This document shows, in pieces, positions 20,600 to 33,600 of a DNA stretch of 64,000 nucleotides; positions within the stretch are counted from its first letter, which is position 1; every line of letters starts with the position of its first letter. The notes beneath the pieces were generated by a model, which saw only the letters and a program-made list of their open reading frames with translations, ran no database searches and was not told the origin of the DNA. The stretch comes from Trogon surrucura (taxonomy: Eukaryota; Chordata; Aves; Trogoniformes; Trogonidae): contig CM036632.1 in NCBI GenBank assembly GCA_020746105.1, forward strand, positions 1,860,001 through 1,924,000, in the 5' to 3' direction. The position numbers and the translations under genes were made by a program.

Positions 20600-21115
20600 T
20601 GGGGGACATGCTGTGTCCAGTTTTGGCCTCCCCAGTTCAGGAGAGACAGGGACCTACTGGAGAGAGTCCAAGGGAGAGCTACGAGGGTGATCAAGGGACT
20701 GAACATCTCCGCTGTGAAGAGAGACTGAGACACCTGGGGCTGTTCAGCCTTGAGAGGAGACGGCTGAGAGGGGACCTTATTAACGTGTAGAAATATCTGA
20801 GGGGTGGGGGTCAAGGGGAAGGGGACAATCTCTTCTCAGTGGCGCCCAGCAATAGAACAAGGAATAACGGGTTTAAGTTAGAACATGGGAAGCTCCACCT
20901 CAACATGAGGAGAAACTTCTTCCCTGTGCGGGTGCCGGAGCCCTGGCCCAGGCTGCCCAGGGAGGGTGTGGAGTCTCCTGCTCTGGAGACTTTCAAACCC
21001 GCCTGGACACGTTCCTGTGTGGCTGCCCTGGGGGATCCTGCTCTGGCAGGGGCTGGACTGGATGATCTTTCAAGGTCCCTTTCAAACCCAAATACTCTAT
21101 GAATGTATGAAACTT
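20600..21115 (+). mobile_element. CR1 LINE, 5'-truncated, plus orientation
   Basis: It runs from the 'gggacatgctgtgtccagtt' zone through 'acacctggggctgttcagcc', 'aggctgcccagggagggtgt' and 'ctggcaggggctggactgga'. It ends in a degraded 'tactctatgaatgtatgaaa'. Stops interrupt the frame. It forms an inverted pair with the copy at 19672-20380. Confidence 0.9.
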
Positions 21116-24100
21116 GGTGGCCCAGCACCCAGAGGTGACAACCTTGGCACCAGCCTGGCTGCCTCCCCACAGCTGGGAGAGTTTCTTCCCTTCCAGTCAG
21201 GAGATGCTCACCCCAAGCCACAGTAAAGGAGATGCTCATCCCACGTAGGACAGCAGCTGCTGGTGGAGGAGATGTTTTCACTGTGTGTGGTCATCCCTAA
21301 TGACCAAATTCTGTCGCGACGGGCTTTTCCTCCTGCAAACCCAGCAGGAGCTCAGCGAGGAAAAGGCAACATCCAGCAGCTGAGGATTTCCCCAGCAACA
21401 CTAGATGGTACCAGAGCTCCACACGGGCTCAAGGCAGGACCCGGCCAGCCAGAAAGTCCCACAAAAATGGAAATTCTGAAACATGGAAAGCTGAAGATGT
21501 AAAGCTCCGATATATTAATATGATGTTGGCAAAGTAATTGCTTGTTCTATGGGAAAAAGCAGGCAGGGAGGCTTTGAATAAAATAACACCACTTTTCTCA
21601 TGTCCAGGGCAACAAGTGTGATTCAGTATTTGTGGTTAAAAATTATCACTGAAGTGACAGAATTACAGCTCCTGGTAGGGAATCATTTGAATTCTCAGGG
21701 AATTTTTCATTACCAGTGATTAGCGAATAGTTAAGGAACATCTAGGAAGTATTCTAACTTTAGCAGAAACTGCCATTAAATCATAAAAACGAGGCACGTT
21801 CCTGGTATCGTTAATATTAAGAACTATTGAAACAGCACCCGGAATACGATCACCCCTCTCCGTAAGCGGCTGCACACATTGCAACGCGCTGCCTGAAATA
21901 TTCATGCGTTAAAGCAAAAAAAAAAACAACAAAAAAAAACAAACCCCAGCCTTCCTGCAAATGAATATTTATTCCACACATAATCTTTAATGTCTTCGTA
22001 GCTTTCAACACATTTGGGCAAAACGTTTCAAGTTTCTGCGCTTACAATGAAAAAACCTAAACCCGACACCTAAATAGGTGGCCTGATTTCAGCTGTGTGG
22101 AGCACTTTCAGTAGAGACATCATTTCCTTCATGGAGTCGCCTCCGTAGCATGACGGCATTTTAGCAACTTGAAGTAACTCAACACAGCAATTTAGGTGAT
22201 GAAATGAGGTACTGAGATAGCGGGGAGGAATAATAAAGGCAGAACTGGCGCTCGGCCAGAATAATTTTTCTAAAACTCCGCTCTCGTGCAGAAATCCGAC
22301 GAGATGATCTTATGGCTAAATATGGTCAGGACTTCAGTGCTGCGCCTCATCCAAAAACACAGCAAACGCTGGTCTTTCCTCTCTTTCCAGATGAAGAGTT
22401 GGCGTCGCCGTCCTATTTTTAGTGGCGTGGGTGTAAAATATGTTGGTTAAATTTCACGTCGCCTGAGCTCGGTCTGCTCTGCCACGTCGGGTTTCGTGCC
22501 CAGACTTAGCCAAGCTCAAGGGCTGGGATTGACATCGCCGGGGCTTGGCGCGGGGTTTCTCAGCTGCCTGGAGCGGGAGTAGGGATTTGGGAATAAAGAT
22601 GATGGGGGTGTATTTGGGGATATCTTGTAACGTCAAAATAGTGGAATAGGGATAATAATTAGCTGTGGGCTGGCAGGTGAAACGTTAAGGAAGCAACACG
22701 CAACACCATGCAGCAATAAAGCTGCTTCCAGGTGTTGGGACTGCGCCTGTCATTTCCCCACCAAGCCCTGCCACGCTCTTGGTTTATTTTAGAGGGGAGA
22801 GGGCTGGAAGAGTCCCGGACTGGCCCCACAGCAGTGCTTCCAGGAGGGCTGCCATGAAGTGCATCAGGTGAGGGCATTTGGCTGAAGACGCAGAGGACTT
22901 CTGCTCCCTGAGAATCAACAGCCGAGGGCCAGAGGAACGAGTTTCTCTCCACCAGCTCCTGGAGCACAAGGGGAATTTCTCTCCGACCGCAACAGCGGAG
23001 TTGCGGAGCGAACAGACCATTAAAATATCCGTTCAAAAAAAAAAATTGTTTTCACGTCCCATTTATATTTACTGCTGCTTCATTCTGCAAGTCAAAGGCC
23101 CGTTTGTACCCGATGAAAGGCTCGGGATGGATCAATTGACTGGAAAAGGCTCCGAGGATTGAAACCTACAATTCCACACGGACAAGTGCTAATCCATCAG
23201 TCTGCTGGGCTCGACCAAGGTGCCGCACGTCTTTCCAGGCCCTCGGAGCTGACTCACGTCATGGCTCTTGTGCTTGTTTGGCCCAAAAATCAATGTTCAG
23301 TGCTGGAACTGTAAAAGAGATTCTTATAACTGAGCTTCTGGGAAAAGAGTTGTGGTCTTTTCTAGCTACTTTCAGGATCTCTGCAGATTCATTGCCTCTG
23401 TTAACGGGCAAACTCACCGTGCTGACATGAAGGGGGGTCCCCCCCCGGCTTTAATCTTTGAAGCGCCTCCTTGTGCACTGCAGTGGGCTGACGAAGCGTC
23501 GTCCGCTGTTTGGGATCAGCTCTGCTCAGGTTTCATAAGGAAACAGGACTTACGTGATTATAACGTGCGTACGAGTGAATGACGGGCCCTGTTTCTATCC
23601 CGATGGTGCTGCGATGGGAGGAAGCCATCCCTGCTCTCCAAAAAAACAGGATCTGAGAGGAGGGAGTTGAGGAAAACCATGCCTTGCTGTGCAGGAAGAG
23701 AAAAATGGTAGCAGAGCAAGAGAAACTGGCGTAGCTTAGAGCCCGCCTTAGTAGCTCTCTTTCTCCATCTAAATAAGAAACCAGCTCCCACCCGAACCCT
23801 GATTTTGTGAGGAAATGGGATTTATGTGGTGACAGCCTGTGCATGAGTGCATGTTTCCCTCCCAGCCCCCTGTAACTACTGAACTCTAGTTCCCATCTCA
23901 ACCAAAGGGACAGCAGGTAGGAATCCCAAAGGTGACACCTTCCTAGAAGTGTTGTGGTGAGAGGTGTGTGCGTGTCTGTGTGTGTGAGAGAGAGAAAGAA
24001 ACCCTCCATTTATGCCTTCTCCGAGTTCAACCACAAAAAGAAAACTACAAATCCAGGAAGAGATGGGATAAAAATCCCCAAGTCATGGAAAAGCCTTGGT

Positions 24101-26214
24101 AGCATTTATGCCTGCGAGACACCAGAGAGTCCACACAGGTGAAAATGCTCGAGAAGAGGATTCTGCAGTGGCTGATCGAGCATGAATTGCTCTGGGTGAG
24201 GCTTTTTTTTCCCCTCTCATGGCTTTTCTGGTGTCTCAAGAAGGGGCGAAAGCCTGCTGCAGCCCCAGGACAATTTGGTTTAAAAGTCCATCAACCATGA
24301 GGCACAAATCCACTGGAAACCAGGCTTCACGACTTTCAGTGCTAAGACGACCTGTTCTTTTTTTAACGCTCGGAAGAAAACGGTTCGTTTAGCTCTTGCC
24401 CCTTGTAATTTCTTTCCTTCCCCAGGACCAAATAAAGTAGAAATGAGATGCCGTGAGAAAGACCGTTCTCGGGGTATTGCGGGCCCTGTAAAAATGGTCT
24501 GGTTTGTTGGTTTTTCAAGGGGACAACAGCCGGGCCAGGACAGGAGAATCACAAGGACCCAGCGGCGCTAATTCGCCTTCGGCTACGAGCCAGCCCGCAT
24601 CCCGGGCGGGAGAGAGGAGAAGTGGAGATGCTCCCTACCTCAGCACAGCAGCAGCCAAGAGCTCTCGATTTAAGAAACAGATGAACACGAACCTCGTTGG
24701 AATGCCTTCAAAAATCTGCTAGCACTCTCCTCCCTGCCGAAAGCAGGATAAATCCCCTTCGTATTTCAGGCTCCTAGTGAGACCCTGAAATATTATCAGT
24801 GCTCTTTGACACTCTACCTGCCCCTCATCCCACCTGGCTTTCCACAAAACACATTTCCTCTGCTTTCAGGAAAGAAAAAAAAAAAAAAAAGAAGTCATGT
24901 TCAGTCAAACCCTGACACTTCTCTAGCACTAGGGTGATCAAGTCTCCTCCTTTTTATATTTGGTATTTTAATAGGGTTTCCTTTTAGACCTTTAATGAGT
25001 TTTTATTCCCCTTTGTATATCAGACGCTTCAGTCTGACCGACAGTTTTACTCACCCCATGTGGAGTAATATGAACAGTCAGGACAACCTTTTATTCCTGT
25101 GGCAGGGTTTGCTCTGCCAACATTTTTCTTTTGCTCTCAGTCGGAGGGGGGACGGATGTGTTTTGACCCTTTCCTCACCGCCATTTCTTCCATCTTCCAG
25201 CCTTGGAGCAAGGACATTCCCACCAGGGCAGAGGCAGGAACAAACCCCGTCCTGCCGTCCCCGTTCTCAAATGCCTGCAGCTCTGTATCAAGGAAAGAAG
25301 GGGTGGGAAAAAATCAAGAAAAAAAACCAAATGTGGGCTTTGGCTCATCCGAATGGCTGAGTTTTGTTACTTCAGCCGGAGCCCCGACTTGCAGGACGTT
25401 TTCTTACAGTTTGCAGCACACGGGTCAGGCTGGGGATTGTCCTTGTGCCTTCGGGCAGCTCAGGGGACACACAGATTTGTGGCTGCACCGAGTTTTATCT
25501 TTTGCACAACACTGACGAGCGAGCGGCTGGACAACAGGCCAAGCTGCGACTGCCCCATTTATTTCTAACATATCCCAAAGCCCAGCACAGAGAGACAACA
25601 AATCTCACCCTGCGAGGTGCCAGGTCTTGTGGTCGTGGTGCAAAGCCACTGGAAAAAGACACGTGCCCGAGCCGCTCGGAGGATGAGGCGGTCCCCACTG
25701 GTCCCAGACTGAGCCAGGAGGTGGCCAGATCTTGTTTTTTTTTTAGCCACGGAGGGCAAGCAGACACCGACTGCCATGCAGGAGGGCTGCTGCAGGACAC
25801 CTGGCTGGAATTCTACAGGATTAGGCATGCCAGGCTGGCTGCTGCACAAATAAGTAGGTGTCAGTCCTGGCCCCGGGATCCTGCTAGACAAACAGCGGCA
25901 CGGTGGGTGACGTGGGATGGGAGGAAGGCACAAAGGAGGGGGAAAAAGGCAAAGGGACAGCAGGAAATTCAGAACTCAAATGGGCAGGTAGGTACAGAGT
26001 GAGCCCCCGCGCCGAGGCATCGCAGGGTATCGGCGCTCTCTGGCCACGGGGCTTCATGGCAACATTTTTAAAAAGCAAATTTTGGGGTAGAGAAGATTGA
26101 TGGGCAAATCTGTGAGCACTTTTTTTGCTGTTTTGTTCGGCGTTTGTGAGCAGAGGACTATCGAGGTGCCTTCTGCTTTCTGCAAGGCAGGCAGAGTGGT
26201 TTCAGGCATTTCTT

Positions 26215-26720
26215 GTGCTTAATTACACAGGTCCAATGGAGTCATATAATTTAAAAACATATGCCATTCAAGGTTACGTATTAAGCTTGGTCTTGTTTGT
26301 TTGATGTCGCAGGAGGCTTATTCTCATCTGCTGAGAATTAGGAGGTTATTATTCTGCGGAAGCTAATCCAAATTGCCTGCCATCCATAGGCAGAAAATTA
26401 AAGGAATATTTAAGCCCATTCCATAGATTACAAACTTGGTAGCATAGCTCTGCAACCAGTAGTATTAGTATCTTGCATTTGATAGTTGCCAATAATTTAA
26501 GTCAACTGTTTAACATCTGGCATTACTATATAATGCCTGGCTTAAGCTGTAACCTCTTTCTCCCCCTGCTTTTAGAAAAGCTTTTTCTGCTTTGAGAGAA
26601 TTTTGATTACTAAAGCCCTTCCCAGGACAGATTCATCCTGCGATTTAACATTTTGTGATGGAGCCTCATTTTGAATCAGTTGAATAATTGGCAATGACTT
26701 TGGTATTAAACTGATCCATG
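26215..26720. promoter_or_regulatory. candidate conserved non-coding element (about 500 bp)
   Basis: A sharply bounded AT-rich island of complex sequence, with no repeat signature and no long frame. It contains multiple homeodomain cores (TAATTACA, GGAAGCTAATCC, CAATAATTTAAG) and a run of textured sequence typical of deeply conserved vertebrate elements. The evidence is compositional; conservation is not tested. Confidence 0.4.
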
Positions 26721-27579
26721 CTGTACATCCAGGCCCTTAAACAATTTAACATTACTGTCTTTAGAATCGAAGCCGCTTTTTTTTTTTTTGCTTTTTTTTT
26801 TTTTCCCCTGTACAAAGTATTGGAAACAGCCTAGTGATCTGCTTTGATTAAAAACAAAGTGCAGAGGATTGGTAATGATTAGAGATGGTCAGCCCTGTGC
26901 CGCACCGAGCACGGACTGATGGCCCTCCCCAACGTCGCGCGTGTTCGTTAACCGGCAGCAACGGAGGCTAAAAGGGATTTGAACGGTCTCTGTCCAAGTG
27001 ACGAGCAGCAAAACACTCCTGTCACCCCACCAAGTCCTGGCAATACCTTTCTGCTTGTGGAGCAGTGTGGTCCCGGCGTCGATACCGAGCCCCGCGAGTA
27101 GCCAGGACATCCTGCCCATGATGGTGTCCGACAGCCCTTGCCTCACCGCAGGGTCTCCGCTCGGTCTTGGAAGGCAATGCAGCGCAGAAAAAAAAATAGT
27201 TTTGCTCTTTTTGGAAGGCTCTTAACCGTGATCAGTAAACCTGGGCAAGAAACAAAGGTTGCGTTAGAGACCTACGGCTCTCGTCACCGCTGAGCAACTA
27301 ACACGGGGCGAACAAGGTGCTTTGGGTAGGAAGTAAGTAAAAATGGACCAAATCCCATCTCTTTTGAAACCAACTCCACAGCTGCCGTGGCCAGAGCCCA
27401 GCTGTCACCCGGTGAGCTGACCCCCGGCGGGATCCCACTGGAAGAACGGGCCACGGTGGCTCCCAGGGACTCTGGCCGCCGCCACCCGGGAGGGGAAGGC
27501 TCGGCGCTGCGGAGTCTCGGCGTGCCAAATTAAAAGCTGTCCGTTTCACACTCCACTCTTCCCCGGCCTTTGGCAGGGG

Positions 27580-27870
27580 CTATGATATAACAGGTTTTGC
27601 ATAGCTGCTAGACATCTTCCTAATAGTATCCCCTGTGAATTCTAAATTTCAGTCACAGCCTCTAAATTTTCATTAAGAGCAGTCACACAGAGAGGATGAT
27701 GGATTAGATTTTATTGTTGGAAAATCTCCAGATAAAATTAAAGTGCTTCTTTCTTTTCTGAAACCTTTACCTTTCCCCTGTGGTGCCCTATAAATAAGGT
27801 ATCAAATAATGTTTATCCTTTTGAATTCTCCAATCTTACATGTTTCGTGCTTACTCCTGACCACTTCCCT
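27580..27870. promoter_or_regulatory. candidate conserved non-coding element
   Basis: An AT-rich block between GC-rich flanks with GATTAGATTTTATTGTTGGA (homeodomain plus SOX-like ATTGTT) and CCAGATAAAATTAAAG (GATA-like, TAAT). It is non-coding on both strands. Confidence 0.35.
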
Positions 27871-30573
27871 GCCTCTTCAGAGATGTCACTCTTCAGTTAA
27901 ACCCCGGGAACAGACACGTTACCTCATGGACTTTGCTTTACTATAAAGGAGCCTGACTTTGTGTCCCAGCAGCACGTAGGACGCTTAAGCCCAAGTGCAT
28001 ATTTGTAAATACAGCGTTGTCCCCTTTCTTGGAAGTCTTTCTTTCATTCATTTCCTTCCCCCTTCCCATCCAGCTCCCTCCACCCCTTCTTTCCCCCCCC
28101 CTCCCAGGTCTCCATCCTCGCTGCTTACATCTAATCTGTCCAGCTTGCAGACAGATGAGACATCGCTTCGGTATACGCCGCGATCACGGGGCCCGGGCTG
28201 AGGCACTTTCTGCTGGGAACCAGGCGCTGCCTCCAATAGCCAAACCGTGATAAGTGGTATCCGCTCCCACTGCCCCTGGCCAGCAGATTTTTATAGCAGA
28301 TGTTGTTTCTTCCTACAGTGAAAAGGAGAAAAAAAAAAAAAAAAGTATTCTTCTAGGACAGAGGTCTTCAACAGTTTTAGATGCTTTTAGTCTTAATAAA
28401 GTAAGCGAGAGCCCTGCAGGCTGTTGGTAAGAATTGTTCAAGAGCTGGTAATGCTGGCACGATTCATACTGGTGTCAGCTCATTTAAATTAAATTCCACG
28501 GGGATTTATCCGGCAAAGGCTCCAAACAAGTTTTAGACAGCATCCCCCACCCCCACACCTCTCACTTCACAGCATCTTAAATTAACACAGTGCAGAAAGA
28601 CCAGGACCATGCCAAGACAAAGTGTTGGCCGAGAGAGGAGCTTTCTGGGCTTCCAAATGGATGGGCTGATGGGTCATTCCCAAAATTTCAGTACATTTAC
28701 CTCCTGATTTACCCAACCCAAGATTATCCACGCTACCAGAGAGTAGTTCCTTGTCTCAGAGGTTTCCCCCAACCCACAAGGATAGGCCAGGGCTCAGCTC
28801 CCTCGATGAGCTTTCCTCTCTGCGCAGTGGAAGGACTTCCAAGAGGACCAACTTGCCCTTCTTCTCCTTAGAACACCTCCCACCAAGAGAATGCAAGAGA
28901 GCTACCAGCACAGGTTATTTGTGGGTGTCAAGCTCATTAAAATCCTGACTAATTTGCTCCAGCTGAGCACCATTCCCTATTTGCTTAGACACTGCTGACC
29001 TAATGGCTCGTTAACAGGGAAAGGACACCAGGCTTGAGCCCACCAGCAGCCAGGGCAGTTGTCTCTGTAACTATTTTCCTTTGTAAAAAAGAAATTTCTC
29101 AGAACTCTTCTTGCACCAGTGGAAAAATCATCTATGGGCTGGGAAACAAACAGAAAAGGATCCGGGTCTCATCCTCTCTGCTGCATTTTAATGTCATCCC
29201 AAAGGAAGCGACGCTGCCTTAGCCACTTGCAACAAAAAAAAAAAAAAAAAAAAAAAAGAAAACTCGCTGAGTTTATTGGCTCCTTTTATTGGTTTGTCTG
29301 TGCCACGTTTCGAAGGCAGCTGTGCCAAAAAACACCGCGGCTTTCCAGAGACGAGGCCTCGGAATAGCAGAGGTGAGCCTAGGAGAAGAGTGAAAAGCTG
29401 GAAAGAGGAACCTTGTAAATTTGGTACCAGCAAGGATGGAGGGGTGCCAAAGCTGACCGAAATCTGCCATGAAACAAATCGGATCGCTGCCTTCCCTTCC
29501 CTGCGCAGAAGTCATGACGCCCACAGCTGGGAGAGCGGCCAGTGTTATTTTTGGGCAAGATTTATGCAAGTTCCAAGCAGAGTCTCAGCGAAAAGGAAGC
29601 GAGGGGGAGAGTTGGAGGTTTCTTTTTAACAGAGATGTTGGAAACACATGGCCGCCACGAGCAACGAGCTAGAGCACCCACTCTGGGGTTGAACACCCCT
29701 GGTCTGGCCACCCTGGGAACAGACCACCGCAGACTCTACACGGCTGTTCCCCAGTCGAGCTGCAGGTATGAATCCGAGGAAGAATTAAACCAGGCTCCCC
29801 ACCAGACCTGTCCCTGGGCCCTTTCCCTGCTTCAGGTCCCACTGCCCGTGCCGGGTGCAGGATCACAAGGCCATGGTGTAAATTCCTAATCCGATTTAGC
29901 TGAGCAGAGGGGGCAGGTTTGCTTTGGCCGCTTCCTGAAAGGCCAACAACCTCCACGGCCCCGCTATGGGAGGAAGGGGCATGGGGAAGCGCAGGACCTT
30001 TAGCTCCATTTTCATTTGGGAGGGAGGTGTTGACGTTTTAAATGCCACGAACGATAGATAATTGGCAGCGCCTTGGATTCATGAGGTCACTGAAAAGCAA
30101 AAAAAAAATAAATAAATCCCCTTTTTCGATGCCTGCAGCAACAGTCCAGCATTGGGTTAGAAGTGACTCAAAGCAAGGACCACGTGGTGGTGGGGCACAC
30201 TCGGAGCCGGGAAGCGTGCCCCTGGGCCAGCGCGCTCGGTGGGGTGTTTCGCAAGGATCAGCTGGCCACCATCCTGCCCTCGCGCTGCCGGTGAAGTCAT
30301 CGTGGCTTTGTGCCCCTCTCCTAGTGCCGCTCCCGAGAGGATGGGGTAGAGCAGCTGGAGCTCAGCACGTCAGGCAAAAAAATCATCGTCGTCTTTGCCT
30401 GCTGCCTCTCCGGGGCCCTGATAGCACAGGCACTCAGAGAAGAGGTTTCTGACCGGGCTGAGCTCTTTGACTCCTGCCTTGTGCCAAGTGCGTGCAGAGT
30501 CGAGCAGAGGAGCCGAGCTGAGAGCAGTTCCTTGCTGGGGAATTTTGCTTGTGGATGAGCACGTGCAAGTAGG

Positions 30574-30940
30574 TCACAGAATCACAGAATTGCCCAGGTT
30601 GAAAAAGACCTGATCCAGTTAGAGATGTCCCTGCTCACTGCAGGGGGTTAGACTAGATGACCTTTAAAGGTCCCTTCCAGCCCATCACATTCTGTGATTC
30701 TATGGTTCTATCATCATCAAATCCAATCATTAACTTACCACTGACAAGTCCTCAACTAAACCATACCCTTAAGCACTATGTCAGCCTGACTTAAACATCC
30801 CTAGGGAGAGGGACTCCACCACTGCCCTGGGCAACCCATTCCAATGCCTGATAACCCTTCCAGGGAAGAAATTCTTCCTAATATCCAATCTAAACCTCCC
30901 TTGGTGCAACTTGAGGCCACTTCCTCCTATCACTTGTTAC
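30574..30940 (-). mobile_element. CR1 LINE 3' fragment interrupted by a second CR1
   Basis: The outer element, in minus orientation, begins 'cacagaatcacagaattgcc' and 'ggttgaaaaagacct', then resumes at 30711 as 'tcatcatcaaatccaatcat'. It runs through 'tccaatctaaacctcccttg' to 'cctcctatcacttgttac'. The gap between is filled by an opposite-orientation CR1 end. Confidence 0.88.
30611..30710 (+). mobile_element. CR1 LINE 3' end nested inside another CR1
   Basis: A plus-oriented 3' tail: 'gatccagttagagatgtccc', 'gcagggggttagactagatg', 'ggtcccttccagccc', 'tctgtgattctatggttcta'. Nesting shows that it inserted after the outer copy. Confidence 0.88.
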
Positions 30941-33429
30941 TCGGTTGAGCAGAGGTTCTTCTGGCTTCCGATTGCACCTGTGTAGGAACACCAAGAGGTA
31001 TCACGGCTCCAGCGTGCACCGTGAAGGTGGGATGTCTTACGAGAAGAATCACATTCCGTGCTTACTGGAAGAGACCCACAGCTGACAATTTCAGCTGGCA
31101 GCCTAGCACGGTACAGGCTCACCATGGTCGATAAGCTGTGGCCACCGTTGACCCCATCGCAGCGCTGGACCCGAACACCCTGCGTAGCCCAGGCACTCCA
31201 TCTATCACCACCTGGGCTCCTCTGCCCACCTGCACAACATCACGGTGAGAAGACCCCCGAGGAAATGCCATCCCTACCTGGGGAGCTGCTGGGAGCCGCA
31301 GGAGCCTGGTGGGCCCTTCCGGGAGCGGGACACGCAGAGACACAGCAGAAGTCCCAAGAAATTCAAACCCCGAGGATTATAGAGGAATCTGCATGTTGTT
31401 TTGCCGATACACCCTAATTTTCTCTTTCTCTGGCTAATTCTAACCTCAGGCACCCTCAGATAAGCCTCAAGAAACAGGCAGCTCGAAGGACACGTGTGGC
31501 CTTATCTTCCCCCCATGCATTCATTTGAATAAATCTGTTCCAAAGCTACTTTACGTAAACACATTGAAGGACAAACCCTGGCTCACCTCGAGGGAGTTCA
31601 CCTTATCGGGGAAGTCTACGGGAGGCTTTTAACTGACGCGAAAGGGCACCGGCGTTGCCCTTAGGAAAAGGCACTGAAAGTCGAAACCCCAGGCTGCTAT
31701 TGCACTCGTTCTCTACCAAACCATCCCTCCTCCTGTGCTCAGTTTTCCTGTTCATAAAGCTCGAGTAATTAATGCTGAGCAACCGCTGAGGGGTTTTACA
31801 AGTCTCGGCGAGAGAGCTGGTATTTACCGAGATGGGGAAGTTTTAACTTGGAGACCATCACGAGAAAGCCGTTGTGAGGGCACCGCTTTAAGAGCATCGA
31901 ATCTGAACTGAAACTGAATGGTTTGCGGCAATACGGAAGTTATCTTCAGGAAAAAACACCACACTGAAGTTATTCCGAGGTTGTTAGCCGGAGCAGACAG
32001 TTGTTTTAGTATCAAGATGTGTTAGGAACAAAGACCAAAACTCAACCACGTATCCATAGATCAGTACGAACAAATACCTCTGCTAAGGAACTCATTATGG
32101 AATTCTGGAAACAAAACCGCTTTGAACAAAACCATCCCCAAAATGTACTTGTAATTTCTTTTTTTTTTTCCTCCATCCAAAAGAAGGCCCCGAGTTTTAC
32201 CAACAACAGTAACGTTAAAAAAAGATCTGGATTAACTCGAAAGCTATTTCACTTTCACTCCATTTCTTTTGCCCCTCCACAGGGAAATCCTCAGCGCACA
32301 GTTTCCAAATGTTAATGAACAACAGCCCTTTCTCGGTACCTTTTAGGGCCTGATTCACCGCGATCATCCATAAATATGACTTTAAAAACTTTCCCGAGGA
32401 ACTCCCGGGGGCCGCGAGAGCAGCCGATGTCAGGAAATGTCAGATTTCTCCCTCTCCTCCTTGAGACGCTGGTAGCGGGGTTGGAAAAGAACAGATGCGT
32501 TAAATGCTCGGAGATTTACAGCACCCCCCACACACGGGAACCATAAAACGACAATTTGTTCAATTTCAAAAGCAGACCCCTGCCCCTTGCAGGACCTTTC
32601 ATCACTGTTTCTAAAGCTGGGCTTAAAAAGCCCGGGATCTTTTCTGATCAAAATGGACGCAAAGTTCATTTTTCAACTGTTGCAATACTTAAAAAATGGA
32701 GATGTGTGCAGCCCGAGAGAGGAAGGAGGCAGCCCCTTGCCGGTCCGATCCTGCCCTGGGCTTGCTCCTGTCTCTCTTCACCTTGGAGGTGCCTCATAGC
32801 GGGTAAGTTTAAGGTGACGGGGCCAGGAGGGGTTGGAAGCCCTGGTTTAGCAGGCTGAAGGATACGCAAGGTCTGCTCCCAGATACTCAGCGTGAACCTC
32901 AGGTGACCACTGATGGGCTTCACACCAGTTCCCCAGCTCCAGCAGGCACTGGGAGGATAAAAAACCATTCATGACCAGGGAACGGTTTGGTGTCACAACA
33001 CCAAGCTGGTATCAGTCCAGTCCATCCAAAACCTGGCCTTGACCAGGGTGTTTGTGCAAACACGTGAAGACCCAAATCACCTTCTTTCCTCTTCTTCTTG
33101 ACCTACTTCCCACATCACCCCCTCACCCGAGATCAGCCTCCAGGGAGCCAGGACACAACGCCTCTTCCACGAGCCTGACACATCACAGGGCAAAAGGAGA
33201 TTTTGACCTGTGACTCAGACGGTTTCTTGACCTCCACAGAGACCACAAGCGTTTAGTTTCGGCCTCAGGCTCAAGGTGGCCCCAAACTGAAGCACTGGAT
33301 CACCCCACCTCCCTACCACAGACCTGTGATCTCTGCAGCGTTGATTTGGCTCCGAATGCTGGGCTGGATCCTCCTCCTGTGTCCCAGCCCTGGAAACCAA
33401 GCGAGGAGTGAAGCAACATTACCCACGTA

Positions 33430-33600
33430 ACGGATGAGTAAGAGCAGAGTTCTGCATTTATTGCTTAAGTAGTTTGAAGTGATTGTAATGCAGCCAGATT
33501 TATTTCTTATATACAGTGGTGGACTTATTAAACTTCCAAAGGAGCTCTTTAAGCTGTCATTTGGGGTTTAATTGCTGAATATAACTACCTGCTGCCGTGA
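33430..33600. promoter_or_regulatory. candidate conserved non-coding element
   Basis: AT-rich with TTTATTGCTTAAGTAGTTTG (NKX2-like TTAAGTAG), GTGATTGTAATG, and GGGTTTAATTGCTG. It lies in a GC-rich context and has no frame or repeat. Confidence 0.33.

Larger units (their letters stand above)
21116..30570. other. non-coding region, left part of gene desert
   Basis: No exon that I can support. GC-rich stretches (about 22.4-24.7 and 25.1-26.1 kb) alternate with AT-rich ones (21.5-22.4, 26.2-26.9 and 27.58-27.87 kb). A short (TG)n(AG)n run lies at 23965-23998. Poly(A)/poly(T) tracts occur near 24870-24890, 26780-26805, 28330 and 29231-29257. Open frames up to about 210 codons in GC-rich parts show no recognisable domain. 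Confidence 0.55.
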
